The notes under the pieces: model-generated | Database searches by the model: none | What the model saw: the letters and a program-made list of their open reading frames with translations, nothing else | What the model was told of the DNA's origin: nothing | In this document: positions 12,301-22,400 of the stretch, piece after piece | Layout: each line of letters starts with the position of its first letter | How positions within the stretch are numbered: the stretch's first letter is position 1 | Origin: Lepidostoma basale | Lineage: Eukaryota > Arthropoda > Insecta > Trichoptera > Lepidostomatidae | Assembly (NCBI GenBank): GCA_022606425.2 | Contig: JAHDVF020000937.1 | Location: 620,001 to 684,000, forward strand | DNA: 64,000 nucleotides | Direction: 5' to 3' | Position numbers and translations under genes: made by a program

Positions 12301-15300
12301 TCGCCAGAGACTTCAATGCCCACTAGGTGAGAGACCCTCACAGTGCTTGTAATAAGGAAAGGCAGGGTTATGATTTTTTTTCTTCTGGATTTCTCCTATG
12401 ACTGTATTCTTAAACTAGTAAGTTTTTTGCTGCTCTTTTTTCTAACATTGTCCATGTAGTGAACCAATTTCATAACTGGCTTAATGATGGTGTTGTAGAT
12501 TCACAATATTGCATCTCTGGACAAGGACACAATAAAAATAATCAATACTTTGGATGTTTAATGAACAATGAGCAAAAAAGCAAAAACAGAGCAAAATGTC
12601 AATTCCAACACTTTGATAATACAATTTGATATGTGATCTCATTTCAATTAGATTGCTTTATTAAGAAGGAAAACTGCAGAATATGGGAGATCCAAGAGCA
12701 GTTCACCAGCGACAATCCCATTCACTTGAGTGTACTATTTGGCGTGGAGTATCGTCCAAAAACCAATTCCTCATCTTTTCATTGAATGTGAAGCTGGTGA
12801 CAAGCTGGTGGCCAGTTGTGGATGTTTTCCACAACTGGCCTTGCAACCATCCACAACTGTGTTCTCAAATATGAACCCACAATGTATCCGGTGTCACACA
12901 AGATGCCTGAAACTAATGTAAGGAAGGTTTGTGTAAGGGTTTTAAATTATTTTCTTGGAGAGCGAGGAATCACAAGAAATCACAAAGAAAATTATTTAGT
13001 TTGTTAAAAAAAAAGTGATTCTTTCACAGTTTTAATATTCTTTACTTTTTCTTCTAGAACTAATGGTTTCTACATCTGGTTTCCCGCAGTACTAAATACA
13101 ATTTTGGATCACAGAGAGGCTGGGACGAATATTGGCAAAAATATTTGCACCATGTTGGCAGAAGAAAATGCTTTGAAAATCACTAACTCCGTAAGAATCT
13201 CGGCCACTTACTGTAAAAATATTTGTATTGTTCCTTAAACAATAAATTAAAACTTCAATGAAAACATCTGTTTTCTAGAAGTTTTATTGTACTTCAAGGG
13301 AGTGACTTGTTTCATATTTTGTCTTGCTATGGCACTATCAAATGTGGTGAGAAATGCATAGCCGTTTGTATACCCAAGTTAATGGTGCAGAATAAGGTTT
13401 TTACAGTCATTAAGGATTGATTGTTTATAACATATGTTGTGCCTGCTTCTAGATATAATATTTATATGGTAAAATAATACAATATTATTGTAAATAATTA
13501 TATTATTTGACATTATACCTAACCTGGAAGGGAATTTTAAAATAATACATTTTTTGAAAAGTCATTTGCTGTGCGTTGCTACTAGTTCACTTGTAGGGTG
13601 TGTTTACAAAGTTAAAGAGGCTCGCAGAAGTCTTCTTACTAAGGGACACTTAATGTTGAATTGAAAATATATGTTTATTTTTGTTTAATTTTCAGACTAG
13701 TATTTCTAGTATTGCTGATGGTGATTTTGATGCCAGTCAGTGTAAGGATATCCTGAACACTAATACTTTTGTCATCTCCATCCTGCTGGCTTCCTTCGTG
13801 TCTATGGTGACCATCACCTGCGCCTTCCTGATCAATACCTTGGGCAAGAAGAACTTGATTGTGGGCGTGTTTGTTTTGGTAGGCACTTGCTGCCTTGTTC
13901 TACACTGGCTCACCGAAACCTGGTCTTCCATCATAATATTCGCTCTCATCCAGGTCAGCGGGTCCGCGATTGGGCTCGTCAACGCGTACGTGGTGGAGAT
14001 CTTTCCGACTCATGTCAGGTAATCAATCAAAAGTGTTCCTAATCAGACTAACCAGTGCATTATGATATATTATATAATGGAAAAATGACCCTATATTAAT
14101 TCTTGGGGTTTTGTAGAACGTTTCCATCTTCAGTAAATATGGACATACCAGAGACTCCACGAATAATTGGATAAAGCGTAATAACTTAAACACATTTGAT
14201 ATTATATATCACAGTATTTATAATTTTGTATCTTTTTATGATGCATTAATGATGTTTTTATAATTCTATATTTTAAGAATGTCTACAATTTAAAGGTATT
14301 AAAAAAACTTATTGCCATGGATTTGATTCCCAGCAGTGGCAGTGTGATTGTCACACTGTCTTTGGTCTGGTGTAGGATTCGCGTGACAATAAAATGGCGA
14401 TAGATTAGCTATCTATCACATATCTTGAGAATTAATACAAATAGCTTAAAAAGTGTAATGTGGTATACAGTAATTGGGTTCAAATATGACCTGTTGTTTA
14501 AATAACGAAATAATAATTTCGTTTCTCTGAAGGACTAGGCAGAGACGATGGGCCACCACGCACTTTAATCTTAATGGTATTTCTTGAATCTTTTATATTA
14601 CACGATGACTCAAGCATGTGATTCGATTTTCCGACTTTTCACGTTCCGTTGATATGATGGATGTTTTCTTCCTCGATTTCGTGCTTCATTCCCACAATTA
14701 GCGTATTATTCATTCATCATCAATCATCATCTTCAGTCTTACAAATTTCGGTCGGTCTTAGCTTCTTCCGAGAAACTTCTCTATCCTGTCTTGTCTCTGG
14801 CTGCCACTTTTCGGTTTAGCTACCTCATGCCCGACTGTCTGTCACGATACCATCTAAACATGGCTGTCTCGATCTGCCGACAAATCTACTGGGTTGATAA
14901 ACAACACACTTTTTAGGGGCTCCAGATCCCTCATGCTGTGCAAATGTTCTAGCCAACAATTCTATTATTTGATATATAATAACGAAGCGTTTTTAATTGT
15001 ATTCAAACCTTCAAATACTTTGTTTTTCTAGGGCAATGGCGGTGTGTCTAACCCTGATGATGGGGAGGGTTGGTTCTATGTTTGGAACGAACCTAATTGG
15101 ATATCTTATGAATTCCACGTGTCCTGTCAGCTTCTTCCTTTTTGCCGGGGTCTGTTATTGTAAGTTGACTTTCACATTTATATACAAGTTCATTGTTCTA
15201 GCGATAATCTTCACGATAATTTAAGAATTTACACCTAAAATCTACTAGCTTGCTGTTTTCTAGTTTATAGAGAAACCTTTATGTATTGTTTATATAGTTT

Positions 15301-15420
15301 TTGTCTCTTGTTTCAGTCTGCCTTGGGTTGTCATTCACACTACCTAACTCCAGTTCTAAAACAAAACCTAAAGTTTATCCAAAAGATGCAAAAGGATTAG
15401 AAAATGATATACAATTATAA
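6361..15420 (+). CDS. SV2-like major facilitator transporter, gene A (complete, 10 exons)
   Basis: Membrane carrier of the synaptic vesicle glycoprotein 2 / organic ion branch of the MFS; the substrate cannot be read from sequence. Exons: 6361-6448, 7267-7428, 8590-8752, 9870-9991, 10355-10593, 11993-12141, 13058-13190, 13696-14018, 15032-15159, 15317-15420. All junctions are GT-AG and sum to 1611 nt (536 residues plus TAA). The ATG follows an in-frame TAA at 6352. Exon 1 carries the family opening VSFEDAMTSTG; exon 2 has GFGKFNY and QCDLELTLTQKTW after the first membrane segment. Exon 3 has the MFS loop motif WGYLADTRGRKKIL; exon 5 has YRPWRLL and the conserved PESPKFL. Exons 6-8 make the TM7-TM8 luminal loop and late helices. 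The tail is hydrophilic (KPKVYPKDAKG). This is the most divergent of the four paralogues: exon 7 has WFPAVLN where the others have WLPD, and exon 8 is 323 nt rather than 290. Introns hold LINE, SINE and mariner remnants. Confidence 0.9.
6748..6966. repeat. Short TTAA-flanked MITE in intron 1 of gene A
   Basis: Starts TTAACCGTTTGAGTACC and ends ACTCTAACGGTTAA, so the ends are inverted and carry TTAA, as in piggyBac-type MITEs. No coding capacity. Similar ends are seen at 23357/25034 and 53224/about 53790. Confidence 0.5.
7780..8057 (+). mobile_element. 5'-truncated LINE (TTAG-tail family), RT C-terminal remnant
   Basis: Plus-strand frame has MYERISNDEVKKECKAD and KIKKGSLRWFGHMER, the post-polymerase C-terminal region of a non-LTR reverse transcriptase ORF. 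A stop precedes RACMSRCLNVEA. It ends in GTGTGGCGGTCCATCCTCTC, TGCCTACCCC and TTAGTTAGTTAT. It lies in intron 2 of gene A, sense to the host gene. Confidence 0.75.
8060..8440 (-). mobile_element. LINE fragment, RT C-terminal region (RWADQVQRM type)
   Basis: Minus-strand frames read LRRILGLVNDGEGWR, NDELYHIYKAP and LNRLRWADQVQRM, which fit the tail of a non-LTR reverse transcriptase. A frame change near 8250 breaks it. It sits directly against the TTAG tail of the preceding plus-strand LINE, so the two are joined tail to tail inside intron 2 of gene A. Confidence 0.65.
8806..8900 (+). mobile_element. Short LINE/SINE 3' piece
   Basis: Matches GGGCGAAAAGAGAAGGATGG, GTGTGGCAGTCCATTCTTTC and CTACCCCTTCGGAGAGAC but breaks off before the TTAG tail. 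Lies in intron 3 of gene A. Confidence 0.55.
9378..9512. repeat. Palindromic MITE, GAAACATGTCATTCCC family
   Basis: Degraded copy with ends ATTAATACGAATAAAAACAT and ATTCATATTAAT and core GGCGAAATATGTCATTCCCA and AAACTTCTAGAAAA. Better palindromic copies are at 30893-31070, 44900-45095 and 57720-57892. It lies in intron 3 of gene A. Confidence 0.55.
10066..10285 (+). pseudogene. mariner transposase N-terminal remnant
   Basis: In frame from about 10082: RDKEREGVPIKFDNAELKA, then LSEVISVDLSTVSKCLH and, after one stop, SLPRELEGA. This matches the pattern of the mariner DNA-binding region: arginine-rich entry, helix-turn-helix with STVSxxLH, and a PHEL-like end. The DDE catalytic part is absent. 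It fills most of the 363-bp intron 4 of gene A. Confidence 0.6.
11011..11928 (-). mobile_element. LINE fragment with RT palm motif FADD, 300-residue open frame
   Basis: Reverse transcriptase C-terminal half, antisense in intron 5 of gene A. The catalytic motif appears as RFADDIAMVAES (about 11785-11801), followed by KINKDKTKLL, KEFVYLGSKI, the ILMYGCETWCLSE connection and RRLFGISWRDHITNEEVL. It ends in ANQSQD, and the 3' tail is a GAAGAAGA repeat (CTTCTTCTTC on the given strand). The 5' end is truncated near 11912. The frame is intact over 300 residues, so this is a fairly young copy. Relatives are at 59888-60160 and 60735-61275. Confidence 0.88.
14300..14500 (+). mobile_element. tRNA-derived SINE, 5'-truncated, in intron 8 of gene A
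   Basis: Contains GGATTTGATTCCCAGCAGTG (B-box-like), CAGTGTGATTGTCACACTG, GTGACAATAAAATGGCGATA and ATTGGGTTCAAATATGACC, the same order as the copy at 39145-39372. Confidence 0.7.
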
Positions 15421-15892
15421 CATAAAAACGAAAACAATTAATAATAGAAAAACAACACAACACACAATAATAGAATATCAAGGTAAAAAATACCTTTAAT
15501 TTATCTTACTTTGATTCAAATGCATTAAAGACTTGATGTTGTATTATAATATTATACAATGTCAAAAAATATACTATTACAGTAACTATTTAAAAATTTA
15601 ATTCATCCAAACAAACAATTATCATTCCAGGAGGGAATCTGATATGTTTGAGTTTTGACTTAACTAGCTAATTATACATAGATGTTTCAGTATGGGATGT
15701 CACAAGAAGAAGGCTCTTTTGTGAGGCGTGAGCAGATGTCGATATTTTAATAACATGTTACGATCTCGAATATTTTACTAGATTTATAATCTAATCTTTC
15801 ATAAAAAGTTGTCTCCGGATAATATTTGAGATCTTTTGACACCTAACAGAATCTAATACCAATCTCTGGACCATTGCAGTTGAGAGGCCAAT

Positions 15893-16031
15893 CAAATAAC
15901 AAGTTACTAGGGCCATGGCATGGGACGGTGAATGTCCAGTCAAAGAACAAGTTGTTAGGGCCATGGGATGGCTCGGACAAAGGTTAGTCAAATAACAAGT
16001 TATTAGGGACATGGTATGGCATGGATTTGGA
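15893..16031. repeat. 48-bp minisatellite, three copies
   Basis: Units start CAAATAACAAGTTACTAGGG at 15893, CAAAGAACAAGTTGTTAGGG at 15941 and CAAATAACAAGTTATTAGGG at 15989, an exact 48-base period. As 48 is divisible by three, an antisense frame (15791-16102) stays open; it is not a gene. Confidence 0.85.
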
Positions 16032-17477
16032 ACCCAGCCTGCATCGTTCAAGTAGCATTGAACTGGTCCCCCGAAGGCTGAAAGAAGAAACGAAGCAGAC
16101 ATAGGGCCATGTGGAGAATAACCTTGCAGGATGAGAAGGTGGCGGGCTTCATTTGGAATAGTTAGGCATAAGATTCACGACAGGATGCGCAAGAAGGATC
16201 GTTGAGGCCCTATGTACTTCGTAGGTGTGACAGGACACTGAAGATTTTTTTACTTACGCATTAAATGTTAGATATATCATAATGATTGGTCACTTATATT
16301 TAATATGTATTAAATTAATTAAATACAATTGTTTAGTTTTATTTTCTCTTTTTTAATTATTTATTTATTAAAATAACATTGACAGTATTTGATTTCATAA
16401 AATATTTTACATTCCTTTATCCAGGTACTAAATTTTTTATTCGTTTTGTTTACATCCCCTCTTCGCTCTCTTTCGGAGGAGCACTCCGGGCCATACATTT
16501 AGCCCCAGCATAGACAATTACAAAATTCCATCAATGTATCCTACAGACGTAAGAGGAAAAGCCATTAGAGCTGAACCTCTGTAAGCCAGAAGTTTTAAGT
16601 CCAAGTCCATATAAAGAATTTTTCTTGTGTTAAATTTTGGCATTCGTAAATGCTGTGCTGGCAGCACTGGGTCCGGCGCATGCGCAATGCGAGGTTATTC
16701 TAAACGTTATGCAAAATCAAATTCAATTATTGAAGCTGAATTCTATTCGAAATGACAATAACAAACTGTATTGAGTGTTTTACTGAAATTTCGCATAGGA
16801 AGACCATTTTTAATTATATTTATAAACCTTGTAACATCTTGAATAATTTAAAATGGGTTCAGTTCCACAAACTGAAATACCTTGATGTTCCAAATACATT
16901 CCGCGCGAATATACTTTTTTAACTAAAATATAAATAAACAATATTACATTTTATTAATAATAAAAACACGTTTAGATGGCATCAGCATTATATTATTAAA
17001 AACTATTTCTACGTATAAAAAAATTGTATGTTATATAATACAAATGAGATGACGAAAAATATTAATACAAAATATTAATCTCATAAAAAGGGGACCAAAA
17101 TAATTTTAATAACGAAAAATATTAAATTTATTAATGACATTGATCTGAATAAGTTAATTGTTGGATCAGCCATTAGGTACTGTACAAGATCGCTCCATTT
17201 CGACGGGAATTAAATTTTTTCTTGAGTTAATTTATAAAAAGTGCAAATGCAAAACAGAAATGTGAATTATAAAATGATATAAAATCTTCAATACGAATGT
17301 TCCTAGATTTTTATTATGGATTCGCCACTGGTTTGGTTGCAGGTAAAAGTAAACTGGCTAACATACTTACTGCAAGAAAGAAATAATGTTTTGAGAACAA
17401 GAAAAACAAGCACAAATTTATGTAGGAGTCACAAAATAAGCATATTCATAGTAATTCTATAAAATAAAAGCATTAAT

Positions 17478-17835
17478 TAACTATCACGTCGTCTCCCCAA
17501 AGGGGTAGGCAGAAATAATGGATCGCCACATTCTTATTTCCTGAGACAGTTCTCTCGCTTCCGCAACTTTCGTACACTGTGTCATGCACGCACGCAAATT
17601 TCTCCAACTCCTCGCATGGCTAACATTTAATATATGATTGATTTAATCGTGCCATGATTTCCTCTGTCATCTTCTATTCCTAATTCCGTTTACGTCATTT
17701 ATATACACTTTATTCACCATTCTGTCTTAATTTATTCTTTCCATGTGTCCAAACCATCGTAATGATTATTTTGATCATAACACTTTCATTCGAACTTCAT
17801 TCACTTCTTATATTTGCATTTGACACTCTATCGTG
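17478..17835 (-). mobile_element. LINE tail (TTAG family), degraded
   Basis: Minus-strand 3' end: CTATCACGTCGTCTCCCCAA and GGGGTAGGCAGAAATAATGG on the given strand, followed by the usual decayed RT C-terminal blocks (TCCATGTGTCCAAACCATCG corresponds to the RWFGHMER stretch). Confidence 0.65.
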
Positions 17836-18284
17836 GTTGACATTTAATATTTGATTGATCAGATCGATCATATATTGACATGAGACATCTTCTTTACGTT
17901 TGTAACTTGCTACATCTATATTCGCGAGCGAGAGAGAGACAAGTTAGCAGTTGTATTGTGTTCTGTTAACAGAATTCGAGCGTCTAAGACCGATGTCTAT
18001 TGCTCGACGGTTTTTCATGCGTTGTGAGCGTGTACCGATGGTTTTTCACGATTTTTAGTTATCAGATTTAAAATTCTACCACGTTTGACTTGACAACTAT
18101 AGTGAAATAAAACAATTGCCTATAAATACTGCATTTTCCGATTGAATATTTCCCTTTTTAAATGTGTAGTGATAACACATCGAGAAGAAACACAGTAAGG
18201 GAAAAATTAATGTCAGGTCGTTGCTTTGCTGATCCTGGTCTGATGTGTGGAATATACGTTTCTTAAAAAAAACAGAACTGAACT

Positions 18285-18632
18285 ATCACTTCGTTGATCT
18301 AGAGGAGTAGGAACAGAGGATAGACTACTACATTGCTCTATCCTGACATACCTCTCATATTCATGCATCTTAACATGCACGGACGTCTATTTTTCCAACT
18401 TTGAATGTGGTCACCTTTGAGTAATGTATTAATTTGGTAATGGTATGTTTTCCTCCACTTCTTTAACCATTCCACACTGCTTGTCTACAACTTTTTAACA
18501 ATTCTTCTGTCATCCATTCGTTCCATATGTCCAAACCATCTAAGTGATTAAATTTTTTTTTACTTAGGATGCTATACATTTCTTCATTATTTCGTCGTTA
18601 GGCATTCTATCATACATAATTTTCCTGCACAT
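18285..18632 (-). mobile_element. LINE tail (TTAG family), degraded
   Basis: Minus strand: CTCTATCCTGACATACCTCT, CCATTCGTTCCATATGTCCA and CGTCGTTAGGCATTCTATCA are recognisable blocks of the same RT C-terminus as the next copy, with indels and no open frame. It abuts the copy starting at 18634. Confidence 0.65.
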
Positions 18633-18633
18633 T

Positions 18634-19375
18634 CTTAACTAACTAACTAACCTAACCATCACGCCATTTCACCGGAGGGGTAGGCAGGATGGATCGTCAC
18701 AATGCTCTGTCCAGGCATACCTCTCTGGCTTTCTCTACATTCATACATCGTACCATGCACGCACGTCGATTATTTCGACTTTGAATGTGACCGCCTTTTA
18801 GTAATTGATTAATTTGGTCATGCCATGTTTTCCTCGGTCGTCCTCGGCTTCTTTTTCCACTCACGCTGCTTGTGTACAACTTTTTAACCATTCTACTCTC
18901 ATCCATTCGTTCCATATTTCCAAACCATCTCAGGGTTCCTTTTTTAATTTTATCCATGATGCAGTCATCTGCCTTACATTTCTTTCTTATTTCATCGTTC
19001 GGTATTCTATCATACAACGTTTTCCCGCACATTTTTCTTAGTGATCTCATTTCTACGGCGTTTATCCTGCTTTCATCCTTCTTTTGCCAGCTCCAAGCTT
19101 CACTTCCATACACGAGGGTTGGCACTAGAACTCAATTGTGTACTGCCATCTTTGCTTCTGTGGATATATTTCTATTTGCAGTAATGACTTTGAGGGCGCC
19201 ATTTATTTTATTCCCAGCACCAACCCTTCTTTCGATGTCTTTCTCCATTTTTCCGTCTCTTGTAAACACGCTTCTCATGCGTCTGATCATGCGTCTCTTG
19301 TAAGAATTCTTCTCAGTGATATTATTTTTACGGCAATTATCCTTCTTCTGCCAGCTCCAAGCTTCACTTCCATAC
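18634..19375 (-). mobile_element. LINE (TTAG family), best preserved RT C-terminal ORF
   Basis: The 3' tail is TTAACTAACTAACTAACC on the given strand (TTAG repeats on the element strand). A 142-residue frame (19125-18697) reads PTLVYGSEAWSWQKKDESR, then EMRSLRKMCGKTLYDRIPND, KIKKGTLRWFGNMERMDE, GKRSRGRPRKTWHDQI and ARRACM-like RRACMVRCMNVEKAREVC. This is the reverse-transcriptase thumb and tail of a non-LTR element. Around 19310-19375 a second copy of the SEAWSWQKKD segment is fused on, showing a rearranged or doubly inserted copy. It lies downstream of exon 9 of gene B. Confidence 0.8.
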
Positions 19376-19402
19376 TTAAAAACCGTTGAAGTTTTGTCTT
19401 AC

Positions 19403-22400
19403 TTAATAGTAGAGCACCGAATCCCATGAAGTTGGCATAACAGTTCTTTTCTATTAGGAGCCCCACCAGGTTCGTTGCCGTGATGATCCCCAAACGGCCG
19501 AATATAAGAAGCCAGCTCACGGCCATGGCCCTGGAATTAGAACAAAATTTAACAGTGGTCTACCACGTGCCGATTTTTTCTATTTTGTGTAGACCCTACT
19601 TACACAGTTTTATGAAATTTACATATAATTAGGGAATGTCTGTCTATTATAAAAAAGTATTAAGTAAGTGTCTATCTGTGAGGTGGATTATTATATTTGT
19701 GGAGAGCCAAAATTTGGTGAGGGTCTGCTTAAAGGGGATCCACTCTTATGGACCCCCATTAACATCTCATGGACCCCCAATTATTTTTTCATTGGCGTGG
19801 ACACCTGGGGGTCGATAAAGACCACTTTGGGAACGACTAGTCTAGTGTATTGTCAAATAAAAGTCACGAAATCATGTACCCTTTTAGATTTTTGAGAGGT
19901 ATCCAATGGAATTATTTTCTACCTGTAATTTGTGGGAAAAATTTGGACGCCGTACGATAGCAGCACTCCCCTCAGGATTCCACAGCAGAGAAAGACTATG
20001 AGGAAGGCGAGAGCAACCCACGAGTTGGCGATCCACAGGAGGAACTGAGTCGATACGGAGCCGGATATCAGCACCGCAATCAGCACCGTCTTCTTGGTCA
20101 CCCACTTCTGGCAGATGGCCAGTAGGACATTGGAGATTCCGAGGATGCAGATGATGCCAATCATCATAGGGAAAGTTTCCGACTGGAAGTTGTCATCACA
20201 TGACAATGTTCCCTGAAAAAAAAATTAACTCTAAAAATCTAAATGTTAATTAAGCCCTTACTACATAATCAGCCTCACGGGACTCGTCCTCGTGGAAGAC
20301 TTCCTAAAAGATGAAAGGAAGGCTGGTCATCCACATCACAGGAGGAGCAACCCTCTGGAGAATAGACCACATAGGTATACAACAAAGAAGAAGAAGATCT
20401 CTTAAATTACTCAAATGTATTCTGGAGGATCTTTATCCAATCTGAAGAGTTCAGATGAATATTTTTTTTTAATTTTCTTTCTATTTTGGAACACTTCTAG
20501 TACCTACTCTTAAAAATGAAAAAAAAAAAAATAATAATAATAAAGGTGAGGCATGTTTTGGCGACGATCATGAATTGAATTGATCACAATTCTAAAATAA
20601 TATTTTGTTCAACTGACGTTTTCCGATTTCCTGGCAGCATCTTTTTGATGTTTGGATCTGATCCCCAGTAGGTCGCAGAAGTATGTGTGGCTGACATCCT
20701 TTTCGTACTGAAGCCCAACGTAGAAACGGTCCACTATGTCCGGGAGCCACATCATGAAGGAACTTGTGCTGGAAGAGAGAGAATCAACCATCGATCCCTA
20801 TTCAATGCGACTTACCAGTAACTTTACAAATACCCAATCAAACTATTAATCTTTTCAAATAGTAACGCGGCTTAACAGTCACATTAGAAATACCCTTCTT
20901 CTTCTTCAAGTGCCCTGTCGGGTCCCCCCAACGTTGGTGATCACCTCGGCGAACCTGTCCCTGTCCTGCGCCGCTCGGAACAGCTCCTCCACACTTCGGA
21001 TGCCGGTCCACTCTCTCACGTTTCGCAGCCAGAACATTTGTCTCCTACCGGGCCCTTAGCGTCCCTCAATTTTCCCTTCCAATATCAGTTGGAGAAGATG
21101 GTACTTTTCCCCGCGCAGTAGGTATATGACCCAGATGTGAGATCTTTCGAACCTTGATAGTTGATAACAGTTCCCTGTCAACTCTAGCTCGCCTCAGGAC
21201 TTCGGTATTGGTAACCATGTCTGTCCAGGGAACTCTGAGCATTCGGCGAAGGAACCACATTTCAAATGCTTCCAGTCTGTTCATTGAGATAACTTTCAAG
21301 GTCCACGTTTCACATCCGTACAATAAAACAGACCATACAACATTTGATCATTCTCTGGCGGAGTTTCAAGTTTACGTTATCATTGCAGAAGCATGATTTC
21401 ATTTTATTAGCTCTTGCTGCCTCAATTCTGCATTTCATCTTTACATCTGGGTCAAGAGATTGGGTTAGTAGAAATACCCAATCAATCTACTTTTATTTTC
21501 AAATAGCAACGCGGCTTTTCAGTGACTTGAGAAATACTAAATCAAACTATTCATCTTTTCAAATAGTATCGCGGCTTAATGGTCTCATTAGAAATACCCA
21601 ATCAATCTATTTCTATTTTCAAATAGCAACGCGGCTTACCAGTGACTTTAGAAATACCAATCTACACTAACTATTATTGATCAAATCCACAGCACTTGGA
21701 CATGGTCATAATGCAGAGCTAAGAGCTTATTATTATTTTTGTAACTTTTGTAGGTTGAAATGCTCAAATTAATAGTTGACACGAAACCAGTAATAAGCTC
21801 ACCTGCCATATACTCCAAAATTCAAAACAAAAAAGATCATCATGTACTTCAGATAAGGCATTTTAAACAACGGAGATGTTTGCTTCCAAAAAAATACCCA
21901 TGGCGATTCTCCCTTGTGCGATAAATGCAGGTGGTCAATGTCGTCCAACGTTACGGCGTCTACCTAAAAGAAAGCGAAATTACCTTAAACCTGTAATCTT
22001 AAAAAAAAAAAACGATTCCATTTTTGAGTGGCCAAGGAAGCCAACATATAAAAAAAATTGCCTTGATGAGTTCAGAATCCAGGAATCTACAATGAATGTC
22101 TCAAGGTTATGAAAATGCCTATGTTCCTGACAGATATCTCCGACAGCGTCAGCATAGATGGTTTTGTCTGTCAGCCTTTTGTCTGTCTTATCAGAGGCAG
22201 GTTGGTTCTGGATCACCTCGGAAATCGAGGTCTTTCATATTAGTGAAGTACGTTCAGAAGTTTTTGACTTTATAGAATATCTTGTCTTTCAATGTAGATC
22301 TACATAGATGGCGTATTGAAACTGACATGTGAAGTTAAGCATAGATTTGTAACATACTCGTATATACAACCTCCAAAAATTTGTCTTACATGGTCATAAA

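Larger units (their letters stand above)
15421..19402. other. Convergent intergenic region between genes A and B
   Basis: Genes A (+) and B (-) meet tail to tail here. A possible poly(A) signal ATTAAA for gene A is at 15524-15529 (weak). The region holds a three-copy 48-bp minisatellite (15893-16031) and LINE tails at about 17478-17835, 18285-18632 and 18634-19375. 16030-17480 is AT-rich with nothing recognised. The missing last exon of gene B should be somewhere here, but no acceptor-plus-stop combination gave a hydrophobic tail like those of A and C. Confidence 0.55.

Noticed and set aside
15791..16102. Minus-strand 103-codon frame as possible last exon of gene B or a repeat protein
   Set aside because: It is kept open by a 48-bp minisatellite and lacks the hydrophobic start and charged end of exon 10 in A and C.
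16780..16880. Minus-strand acceptor TTTCAG at about 16878 followed by a short frame and stop, in the right phase for gene B exon 10
   Set aside because: The encoded tail starts Ile-Cys as in gene C but is not hydrophobic and has no similarity after two residues.
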